This document shows positions 9,673 to 18,937 of a stretch of DNA of 64,000 bases, in pieces; the stretch's first letter is position 1; the number at the start of each line of letters is the position of its first letter. A program made the position numbers and the translations under genes. The stretch is from NCBI GenBank assembly GCA_032717465.1, contig CM064657.1, positions 21,879,968-21,943,967 on the forward strand, given 5' to 3'. This stretch comes from Coenobita brevimanus (lineage: Eukaryota > Arthropoda > Malacostraca > Decapoda > Coenobitidae). The notes beneath the pieces were generated by a model. It saw only the letters and a program-made list of their open reading frames with translations. It searched no databases and was not told the DNA's origin.

Positions 9673-9939
9673 TGAACTCTATCTATCTATCTATCTATTG
9701 CCAGACGCCTCAATCCCGTTTGGGGTGGCCACAAACAAATCGCCTCCACGTCGCCCTGTCCCCCCCCCCCCATTTCACTGCCCTGCTCCCAACTCACACC
9801 CCCCTCTCTCACATACCTCTCCACCCCATCCCTCCATCTCATCCTCGGCCTCCCCCTCCCTCTTCCCCCCTCCACCTCACTCACATACTGTACACTCTCT
9901 TCGTCAGTCTTTCACCCTCCATCCTCTCCACATGAACTC
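9673..9939 (-). mobile_element. LINE-A 3' fragment nested in LINE-B, with 7-bp target duplication
   Basis: Minus-strand 3' end of LINE-A: the (TATC)n tail (9680-9702) precedes TTGCCAGACGCCTCAATCCC and the C-terminal coding remnant. The insert is flanked by TGAACTC at 9673-9679 and again at 9933-9939. The undisturbed LINE-B sequence near 45655 has TGAACTTGAATCTTCTG, so the site is clear. A 5'-truncated copy with a target duplication is the hallmark of target-primed reverse transcription. Confidence 0.85.
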
Positions 9940-10508
9940 ATTTCTTCTTAATTCTCTACACTCTGGCTTCGGCTTTTCTGTCATTCTCTGACTAAATATA
10001 TCTGCTCTGTTTACTTATCTCCTAATTCTACTGACTATCAAAAATTCTTCGACTATCTTACTTCTACGATGGAACACATTCTATCCATTTCTCCTTTCTC
10101 TGAAATCTCCATTTGAGATTTCAATGCTCACCACCACCTTTGGCTCCCCTCTCCTTTCACTGATCCACCTGGTGAACAAGCCTATATCTTTTCTATCCTT
10201 AATGGCCTAGAGCAGCTTGTACAGCACCCTACCCGTATCCCTGACTGCCTCGGAGAGAGCTCTAACATACTTGACCTCTTCCTTACAACTAATCCTTCTG
10301 CTTACACTGTTAATCTTTTCTATCCGTTGGGCTCCTCCGATCACAACCTTACTACCTTAACCTGTCCTCTCGCTCTGGTATGGGCTGTGGACCCTCCAAA
10401 GAAACGTTGACTGTGGCACTTTGGAACTCCAGATTGGGAGTCCCTCAGGCTGTACTTCTTTGATTTTCACTGCAATGATTATGGCTTCCATGGCCGGCAG
10501 CCATCTGA

Positions 10509-12510
10509 GTGTGCCTTGCGCATTACGGAGGTTATTCTCTCGGGCATGGAAGCATACATTCTTTCTCATATCCTTTGTCTAATGCAAGAAAGCCTTGGTT
10601 TAATCACTCCTATTCTAATGCTGTTTGCAACAAGGAGAGGGCCTATAAAAGCTACTGGAGCCAACCCACCCCTGAATCATATCTTCTTTACGTTTCTGCC
10701 CTGAATCGTGCAAAGCCTGCTCTTCACTCTGCTAAGAATAATTTCATCCATTCTAAATGCTCTCAACTCTCCAACCCGAATTCTTCCCGCTCCTTCTGGC
10801 ACCTTGCCAAAAACCTTTCTAACAACTTTACCTCATCATCCTTCCCTCCTCTCTTCTACTCTGATGGTTCTGTAGCTATTTCTTCTACTGATAAAGCAGA
10901 TCTCTTTGCTCTGACTTTCTCCTCCAACCCCACCTTAGACGATTCTGGTGCTGTTCCTCCATCACTTCCCCCCTCTGACTTCCTCATGGCTGATATTAAA
11001 ATTTCTTCGGCTGATGTATCTTCTGCCATCACAGGGCTCAATACTAACAAAGTATATGGGCCTGATGGGGTCCCTCCTGTTGTCTTCAAGAACTGTGCCT
11101 CTGTGCTTATACCCTGCCTAGGTAAACTCTTTTGCCTTTGTCTATCAACTTGTACCTTTCCTTCTTGCTGGAAGTTTGCTCTCATTCAGCCAGTCCCAAA
11201 GAAGGGTGACCAATCCCAACCCTCTGACTATCGTCCAGTTCCTTTAACATCCTGTAACTCAAAAGTTTTTGAGACAATCCTTGATAGAAACATTTTAAAT
11301 CATCTTTCCTATCACAACCTTCTTTCTGACCATCAGCATGGGTTCCATCAGGGACACTCCACTGGCGATCTTCTCACATACCTTTCAGACTCCTGGTTAT
11401 CCTCCTTTCGGGACTTTGACGAGAGCTTTGCCATTGCACTTGACATCTCTAAGGCTTTTGATCGAGTCTGGCATAAATCTTTAATTTCCAATCTGCCCTC
11501 TTACGGTTTCTATCCTTCTATCTGTCCCTTCATCTATAGCTTCCTTTCTAGTCGTTCTATAGCCGCTGTTATAGGCGGCCATTGTTCTACTCCTAGATCT
11601 ATCAACGGTGGTGTTCTTCAGGGCTCTGTCCTATCACCAACTCTGTTCCTTTTATTCATCAATGACCTTCTAAGCTGTACATCTAACCCTATCCACTCGT
11701 ATGCTGATGATTCCACCCTTCACCTTTCCATTCGGCTCCCGCAATCCCTATCTCAGCAGTTACTTTAACAGACAAGGGATAAGGCTATGACACACCTAAT
11801 GTCTGACTTGGCTTGCACCTCTGACTGGGGTAAAAATAATCTTGTTGTTTTTAATGCATCTAAGACTCAGTTCTTACACCTATCAACATGACAAAATCTT
11901 CCACACGTGTACCCACTAATGTTTAATAGTATTCAGCTTAATCCTGCATCATCCTTGAACATGCTTGGGGTTTCATTTACTCGGGACTTAACTTGGAAAG
12001 ATCATATTACATCTCTTGTAAAATCTGCTTCCAAGAGATTAGGTGTGCTAAGCCAACTCCATTCCTTCTTTACCCCTGCACAGTTGTTGACTCCATATAT
12101 GGGTTTTATCTGCCCCTGTATGGGGTACAACTCTCATGTGTGGGGAGGCTCTCCACATACAGCTCTTCTCAATAGGGTGGAGTCAAAGGCTTTCGTCTCA
12201 TTAACTCTCCTTCTCTTACTGGCTCCCTTCAACCTCTGTCTCTTTGCCGCACTGCTGCATCTTGATCTCTTTTCTATCACTACTTCAGTGGTCACTCCTC
12301 TGAGTTGTCTGCTTGTATTCCTCCACCTCTACGACGGGTGTGTAGCACTCGTCTAGCAGCAAACTCTCATCTCTTTTGTGTCCAATTCTTTAATGCACAT
12401 TACTCCCAGTCCTTCATTTATGCAACAGGTCAACTAGGAACTGTCTCCCTCCGTCTATATTTCCTGCTAGCTATGATCTCCAGTCTTTCAAATGCAGTGT
12501 GTCCAGGCAT
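10509..12510 (+). pseudogene. reverse transcriptase region of LINE-B copy 1
   Basis: The open frame 10509-11768 gives 419 residues with KPWFNHS and KSYW in the linker, then the RT blocks: NKVYGPDGVPPVVFKNC (fingers), CWKFALIQPVPKKGD, YRPVPLTS, DISKAFDRVWHKSL (catalytic Asp of motif A), GVLQGSVLSPTLFLLFINDL and HSYADDSTLH (motif C, intact A-D-D). A TAA after SQQLL at 11766 ends it. The frame resumes at 11907-12356 (NMLGVSFTRDLTWKDHI) and 12305-12520. Family members read through these points, so this is a recently inactivated copy. The C-terminal SFIYATGQL segment is shared with copies at 48.1 kb and 31.1 kb. Confidence 0.8.
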
Positions 12511-12630
12511 TTCGAAATGATCAGATCTTGAATTTGGCTCTCTCTTGTATCTTGTAATTCTCTTGGAACGAACAGTATGCGGGCTCGTGGCCTTTGGTTC
12601 CTTCTTCCTAGCATAAAAAAGAAAAAATAT

Positions 12631-12661
12631 CCCTGCTTGTCGTATGAGGCAACTAAAAGGG
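12631..12661 (+). other. 5' leader RNA stem module of LINE-A (copy 3)
   Basis: CCCTGCTTGTCG...CAACTAAAAGGG: outer stem CCCT/AGGG and inner stem GTCG/CAAC (one pair lost compared with the consensus CGAC). Position, spacing and loop size equal those in copy 1 and in LINE-C. Confidence 0.5.
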
Positions 12662-12783
12662 TTGGTGATGGGTTAGTGCCCCACCCAGTAAAAAGAACTA
12701 ACTAACCAAGCGAATAAAGCACCTCGGACTAGGACGGACCATAATCCATATGTTTATGACTAAGGAACGGAGAAAAGACTTTC

Positions 12784-15636
12784 TATGGGTGGGGACGTGG
12801 AATGTGAGTGGAGTGAATAATGAAGTGAAAGAGAGATTGTTCAGGTGCTTCAGGATGCAAGCTTGGATGTATGTGGATTGACTGAAACTAAATGGAAGGT
12901 GAAAGGGTAAGAGAATGGGAATACTGTTTAGGAATATATGAAGGAGTTAATGAGAATGAGCGCACAAGAGAAGAAGTATGTCTGATGATAAGCAAGAAGT
13001 GGATGGAGAATATAAGAGAGTATGGAAGAGTGGGTGCAAGCATTGTATGGGTGAGGATGAAAGTAGGTATACAAGCTTGGGAGATTCAATGTGTGTATGC
13101 GCTGATAGAGGGCTGAGTGGCAAGAGTGAAAGATGAGTTGTGGGCAAGTGTAGAAGCATGTATGGACAAGTTTGAGAGGAGCGAGAGAGTATTTTTGATA
13201 TTTGGAGACATGAATGGCACAGTTGGGAATATATGAGTCGATGGAGTGGTTGGTCAGTGGGGTGTGCTAGATGAAGTAGATGGGAATGGTAGTGCTTTGG
13301 TGGACATCTGTGCTGGTAAGAGGTTGGCAATAGCCAACACCTTCTTTCGGCATAAGATGATCCACAGGTATACATGGAGAATCATGAGGAGGATGGACGG
13401 TGAACTTGTTGAACACGTGTGTCGATGAGCGAATGAGAAGGCAAGTGTTGAATGCAAGAATGTGGAGAGGATGGGGGAATGGAATCTCGGACCATCACCT
13501 AGTGATGGAGAAGGCAAGGCTGCAAAGGAAATAGGTGAAGAAACGAAGGGGAAGACAGGAGGAAACAGCCCATGTGAGAGGAGTGGAGAAGTTGCAAGGT
13601 AGTGGGAAAATGGCAGAGTATAAGAGGACAGTGGAAGAAAGATTGGTTACAGCAGATGGAAGAGGTGGAACATGTATGTAAAATATTCATGGAAGAGATA
13701 GGTGCAGCGTGTGAGGTGGTTTGTGGAGTGAGGAGGAGATGCAGGGGTGTGCAAGGGACAGCATGGTGGAATGATGAGGTGAAAGGAGCTGTGCAACAAA
13801 AGAAGAAGGCATATAGTGAATGACTACCGAGTAGAGGTAGGGGAAATGAGAGAGAGGAGAGAGAGGTATATGCGAGCAGAAGAAGGGAGGTGAAGAGATT
13901 GGTGAAGAAGAGTAAGGAGAAGTGGACGAAGAGTTTGGGAGGAACCTGAGTGTATAATGGAGGAAGAGTAAGAAACTGTTTTGGAAGGAGGTAAAGAAAG
14001 TAAGACAGTGTGAAAGGGGAAATAGTAGGGGAGTGAAAGATGGGCATAAGAGATTGTTGGTGGAGAAGAGAGAGAAATTGAGGAGATGGAAGGAGCACTT
14101 TGAAGATTTGTTGAATGTAGAGAGTGAGAGCAGTGCGAGTACAAGTGGTTGGGGAATTGCTGGGAGAAGAAGAGATGAGAGGAGGAAGGAAAAGATCAGT
14201 AGGGCAGAAGTAGTGGATGCAATGAAGAAGATCAAGATGGAAAAGGCCCCAGGAATTGATGGAGTGTGTGGCGAAATGCTGAAGTATGGGGGTGAGATTA
14301 TTGTGGAGTGGATATGGAAATTGTGTAGATTGGCTTGAGAAGAAGGAAGGGTTCCAGAGGACTGGAAATCAGGTATAATTGTTCCTTTATACAAAGGAAA
14401 AGGGGAGAGGGAAGTATGTGGTAACCATAGGGGTATTTGCCTTCTTAATGTGACTGGAAAAATATATGGTAGAACACCCATTGATAGGATTAGGCATATA
14501 ACAGAGGAGCTATTTGGAGAAGAACAAGGGGGATTTAGGAAGGGAAATGGGTGTCTAGATAAGACATTTGTTCTAAAATGTTTAGTGAAGTATCTAGAGA
14601 AGGGAAAGAAAGTGTGTGCTGCCTTCATAGACTTGGAGAAAGGTTATGACAGAATAGATAGGCAAGGTATGTGGAAGGTATTAAGAATATATGGAGTGGA
14701 GGGGAAATTGTTAAGTTCTGTGAAGAAAATGTATGAAGGAGCTAGGGCTATGGTGCGAGTGGATGGTTAACTGAGTGAGTTCTTTGATCTAAATGTGGGA
14801 GTGAAACAGGGATGTGTGATGTCTCCGTGGCTGCTTAATATATACCGTACATGCATGGAGCTGTAAAGACGGTGCAAGGTAGGGCAGTGGATGTGGGGGT
14901 GGCTCTAATGAATGAGGGTGAGATGTGGAAGATTCCGGTGTTGCTGTTCGCTGATGATACAGTATTGTTGAGTGAAGATGAATGGGAGTTGCAAGGTTTG
15001 GTGAATGAGTTTGGGACAGTGTGTAGGAAGAGGAATCTGAAAGTGAATATAAACATGAGTAAAGTTATGGTGTTTGAGAGGAATGAAGTTACAGAAAGCA
15101 CATTGAGATTGAATGGTGAGGATATGGAGAATGTGAGTGTATTCAAGTACTTGGGTAGTGTGATGAGTAAGGATGGAACTTTTGGAGATGAAGTGCTTGA
15201 AAGGGTACAGCAGGGAAGGAAGGTTGTTGGTTCACTGAAAGTAGTGATGAGAAATAGGGAGGTGAGTATGGAAGTTGAGAAGTCACTGCATGATAGTACT
15301 TTGAAACCTACCCGGACGTATGGAAGCGAGGCATGGACCTTGCAAGAAAGGAACAAGTCAAGACTGAAAGCAGAGGAAATGAGTTACTTGAGAGGACCAT
15401 GTGGAGTGACATGGAGGGTCAGGTTGACGAATGAAGAAGTGAAGGAACATTGTGGGGTGGATGCGGATGTGGCTGAGGAAATTAGGAGAAATACACTGAG
15501 GTGGTATGGACATGTGGAGAGAATGGGGAAGGAAAGACTGACTAAGAGGGTGTATGTGGGTGAAGTGGAGGAAGGGAGAGGGAGGGGAAGACCGAGGATG
15601 AGGTGGAGGGATGGAGTTGAAAGGTACTGTATATGA
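12784..15636 (+). pseudogene. endonuclease-RT polyprotein of LINE-A copy 3
   Basis: Read in order: VGTWNVSGV and LTETK-type start of the APE endonuclease (12790-12890, frame broken), SKKWMENIREYG and VYA (12892-13116), GDMNGTVG (13210), SALVDICAGKRLAIANT (13290), SDHHL (near 13490). A linker with DEVKGAVQQKKKAYSE follows (13602-13823), then RT fingers KIKMEKAPGIDGVCGEML (14230), PEDWKSGIIVPLYKGKG (14350), GGFRKGNGCLDK, FIDLEKGYDRIDRQGMW (14620), VGVKQGCVMSPWLLN (14800), LFADDTVLLSEDEWEL (14945, A-D-D intact) and TYGSEAWTL. It closes with LRWYGHVERM (15498) and RGRPRMRWRDGVERY. The last open piece, 14851-15636, is 261 residues. At least six frame breaks make it inactive. Confidence 0.82.
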
Positions 15637-15892
15637 GGGAGAGGGGAGTGAGTTGGGGGAAGGGCAGTCAAACGGTGGGTGACAGAGCGACCTGAAGGCA
15701 CTTTGTCTGTGGTCACCCTTTGTGGGATTAGGGCGTCGGGATTATAGATAGATAGATAGATAGATGTTTCCAACAACCTTCAACATCAAATAAACCGAAA
15801 CAGGAAAAAAGCAGTTTGAGGAAGAGGAAACCGCTGAAACAGAGAACCCCGTAAAGTAAATATTGACCACTAATGCTACTCTGATGTGACAG

Positions 15893-16116
15893 AGCGCCAG
15901 CAGCAGCCCACCACCACGTCCACGGAGACCACTCCCATAAGGAAGACCTTCAGGGGCACACCTTCGGGTTACGGCAGTCTGCAGAATGACGTGGGGCTGA
16001 GAGGGGTCGAGGAGCAGAGGATGGAGGCAGACGAGAAGCTACCACAAGTGCAAACTAGAACATACATTTCAAGGTTCTGGATTCTCTTCGTAGCCTCCTC
16101 TTTCTGCTGGTTGCAT
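15893..16116 (+). CDS. SLC49A4: second exon of the SLC49A4-like gene
   Basis: The acceptor GATGTGACAG precedes 15893 and a strong donor GTAAGT follows 16116. The reading phase is fixed by the in-frame stop TAA at 15871 and the downstream join. It encodes a polar, Thr/Pro-rich cytosolic tail (ERQQQPTTTSTE), GYGSLQND, a charged EEQRMEADEKLPQ segment, and then TYISRFWILFVASSFCWLH, the first half of transmembrane helix 1. The helix is completed by AVLWSTFGPISES in the next exon, exactly as in SLC49 proteins where W-x-T-x-G-P follows helix 1. YGSL fits the YxxPhi lysosomal sorting signal; vertebrate DIRC2 uses a dileucine signal in the same tail. An ATG at 16021 is an alternative start. Confidence 0.7.
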
Positions 16117-16709
16117 GTAAGTTGTCAAGTGGAATCATCATCATCATTATCAACATCATCATCCGAATTCTCTTTTTCTTTCATCCTTTCCTAGTTACAT
16201 CCAAGTTGCTGGAGGGAGTAATTTTCATCATCATCAACATCATCATCATCATCAGCAGCAGCAGCAGCAACATGCACATTCATTATCATTCATAACATCC
16301 AAAATCATCATCGTCATCGTCATCGACGTCTGGATCTTCGCTGACGTCCTTTCTCTCTACCGGTTGTTTTTGGAGTCACTGTTATCATCATCAGGTGCAA
16401 CATTATCGGGGTTCATTTATCTGTTTCCTTTGCTAGCTACATGTCATTTGTGAAGTAGTGTTCATTATCAATATTATTCTTATTTCAATCTAAAATGGTA
16501 TGAAAAGAAATATTAAAAGATAAAAATTTACCTGCACATTGTCAGTCGCCAAGCAGAACAATGTTCGTTTACGTTTGAGGCAGAGATTAGAAGTGCTTAC
16601 CCTGTTATCGGATATATGTTGATAACAGTGACTCGTCAGCTATCTGTAAAACCTAACAATCATACATACAACAACAACTGCGAAGTTAGGAAAATATAGC
16701 GTCTGCGAC

Positions 16710-16898
<189 letters not shown>

Positions 16899-17399
16899 AT
16901 GGGAGGCGGGGCAACCATATAACTAAACGGAGGCCCGGTGATCTAGAAGATAAAGAAGCTTCAGCCGGATGTGGCACCTAATGACTTGGAGAGGGTTGAG
17001 GTTTATTGTTCACATAATTCTAGTCAGGGAGTAATGACTGGCCACCGTCGCCTTACTATCGAGACTGCGTAACCAAGTCTCAGGCTCCTACTATCCTAAT
17101 AGGACAAACAGAATATGTATTACTGATAAAGCACGTTCAACAGATGCATTGTACCACTTCTCTTTCCAGTCACACGGCGCCTCATCCATTTGCTAATAAA
17201 AACCTGTGGCAATTTTACACTTGGAAATCCTTGCATAACACATGCATGTTGTGTACTTTTAAACATGATCCCAATTATCGTTCATGAGCGTTTTCACTAG
17301 GCTAATTTTAACGATCATTTGCTCTCCTTCACCCCATACTCAGATGGGAAAGGAGACTGGAATGGTGATGATGATGATAATGATAATGATGATGAGTTT

Positions 17400-17745
17400 G
17401 GGGGAGGCGGTGGCTCAATCGGTAGAGAGGTGGCCTGAGGTCCTACTGGACCCATGTTCAAATCCTCTCTGGGGCAGGGAACAGTTTAAAGATTTGAATT
17501 TCATGTAAAGCAGACTTTACAGATCTACCAGAAGACCCGCCGACATGTCGTAAAAATACCCCCGCTAATACCAATACACCAGTCCTGTATGAGGCAGCCC
17601 TAGCATGTATTCAATATGGATGGGTGTTAGCGCCGAAGTGGTGACATGTAGAGAGGAGTATGATATGTAGAAGGACTACTGGGCCTTGGGACCAGGCTGT
17701 GATGCCTATGCCCAGAGTCGAGCACATAGAAAAATGAAAAATAAA
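17400..17745 (+). mobile_element. SINE-1, tRNA-derived, copy b
   Basis: Better preserved than copy a. The pol III A box is GTGGCTCAATCGGTAGAGAGG at 17411-17431 and the B box TGTTCAAATCC at 17455-17465, spaced as in tRNA. The tRNA-unrelated body repeats that of copy a, including GAAGACCCGCCGACATGTCG, CTAGCATGTATTCA and ATGCCCAGAGTCGAGCACAT, and ends in an A-rich tail with GAAAAATGAAAAATAAAAAA. The parent tRNA could not be named with confidence. Confidence 0.85.
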
Positions 17746-17820
17746 AAAGATGGAGAGAATAGTGACAATAACCTGTATACAGTAACATGTACCTCTGCTG
17801 AGGTTAAACTTTTCATTCTT

Positions 17821-18199
17821 AACCCCTCTAGCCCGATGATGCATTCTCACGACCATCAGACGAACTTATTCATTTTTAGGACAAAGTTCTCTAACTGAAG
17901 AAATTAAATACTGCCTTAATGAATCCCTTCAGTGTAAGAGATCCTTTCCCAACTTTAATCAAATCATTTACTATGAGAAGTCAGGTACCGTTGGTAGGTG
18001 TGGTGGACATCACGTTGAAGTTGCTCTCTCTCATGCAGCCAACCATTTTCGTTTTGGAGGTTACGAAGGGATTTGATGGACGTTTCCATAACTGGGAGCT
18101 CCATTGCCCAGTTATATCTATGCCACCACGTGAAGGCGCCATACTCCAACACCAAAGCCTGAATAAAACTAAATGTACGTCATCGGGCTGAAAGGGTTA
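17821..18199. mobile_element. MITE with about 22-bp terminal inverted repeats
   Basis: The left end AACCCCTCTAGCCCGATGAT (17821) mirrors the right end ATCATCGGGCT-like sequence closing in GAAAGGGTTA (about 18178-18199); the two ends differ at about four positions. Flanking bases are TTAA on the left and TTAC on the right, suggesting a former TTAA target as used by piggyBac, although TA is also possible. No open frame lies inside, so it is non-autonomous. Confidence 0.65.
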
Positions 18200-18794
18200 C
18201 AGGAGTGGCTGAGGATCCAAAAGTTTTAATTCATACTTGAGAAATCATGCGCCTAAAATTTAGTTATAACAAAAACTGTTTAGAGTTTATCACAGTTATT
18301 TCACAACTATAAAATGTAAACTTTATAGAGTGTTAATGTGTTTATGAATTTGAGTTTCTAATGTATTTTTATTAGTCATGCAACAATTCTGAAAACTTAC
18401 TGTAGGAATAATATGTTGCTGAGGAGATACGCTTTCACGTGGTGGCACTGATATAACAGGGCTGCTGAGTTGCCTGGTTATTCAAACTTCTTTCAACTCC
18501 CTCCCTACCCCCCCAAAGAAGGATGGTGGACTGCAGAAGAAACCCAGCTTCAGCCTGCAGTTCACCGTGTTCACATCCAGATAAACCTCGGGACAAAACA
18601 AAACCAGAAAATATGTCACATGTGAAAAAAGGAGAGCGTGGACTCACTGGAACTCCTTCCTTCACTGAATCCGCCACTTCAGACATCCCTTCCCCCCTGT
18701 GGCAGGGGGGGGGGGACACAATCTGGCCCTCACTATGGGGTGGTACTACTACTCTGCGGCCAGGTTGTGTTAGGAAGAATACTGCCACCGGATT

Positions 18795-18826
18795 CCCTGC
18801 GTGTCGTAAAGGGCGACTAAAAAGGG
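18795..18826 (+). other. 5' leader RNA stem module of LINE-C
   Basis: CCCTGCGTGTCGTAAAGGGCGACTAAAAAGGG, described in halves: outer CCCT pairs with AGGG and inner GTCG pairs with CGAC, with a short purine loop. Both stems are intact here. The same arrangement occurs in LINE-A at 2409-2439 and 12631-12661. Confidence 0.55.
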
Positions 18827-18937
18827 CGGGGTGAGGGGACTAGGGACCCCCTCCTCTGTTTTTTAGTTTCTAAAAAGAGGCAGGCCAGAGAAAGGGATGG
18901 GGGACTGAGTTATCCCCGTACCCTGAAGATTGGGTCT

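Larger units (their letters stand above)
9042..12625 (+). mobile_element. LINE-B copy 1, jockey/I-like non-LTR retrotransposon
   Basis: Nearly full-length element on the plus strand. The 5' end TACCCCCTGGGGGTAGGG at 9042 is followed by a hairpin (9068-9108) and a leader shared with copy 2 (45059-45420). An endonuclease region (about 9420-10360) contains CNIRG-type and SDHN-type segments in broken frames. The reverse transcriptase follows (10509-11768) and then the C-terminal end (to about 12510). The 3' terminus is TTCTTCCTAGCATAAAAAAG at about 12600-12620. A 3' fragment of LINE-A is nested at 9673-9939. LINE-A copy 3 starts directly after the tail. The clade is judged from RT motifs only. 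Confidence 0.8.
12626..15767 (+). mobile_element. LINE-A copy 3, nearly full length
   Basis: Plus-strand copy starting within the leader (CCCTGCTTGTCG module at 12631), directly abutting the 3' end of LINE-B, and ending in GGGATTAGGGCGTCGGGATTA followed by (TAGA)n at 15747-15767. This is the best reference for the family here: about 3.1 kb, leader about 150 bp, coding about 12780-15636, 3' region about 110 bp. It lies in the first intron of the SLC49A4-like gene, about 125 bp upstream of the acceptor of the second exon. Confidence 0.88.

Noticed and set aside
17411..17475. A functional tRNA gene at the SINE-1 head
   Set aside because: A and B boxes are present but acceptor and anticodon stems do not form, and the same body follows in two places.
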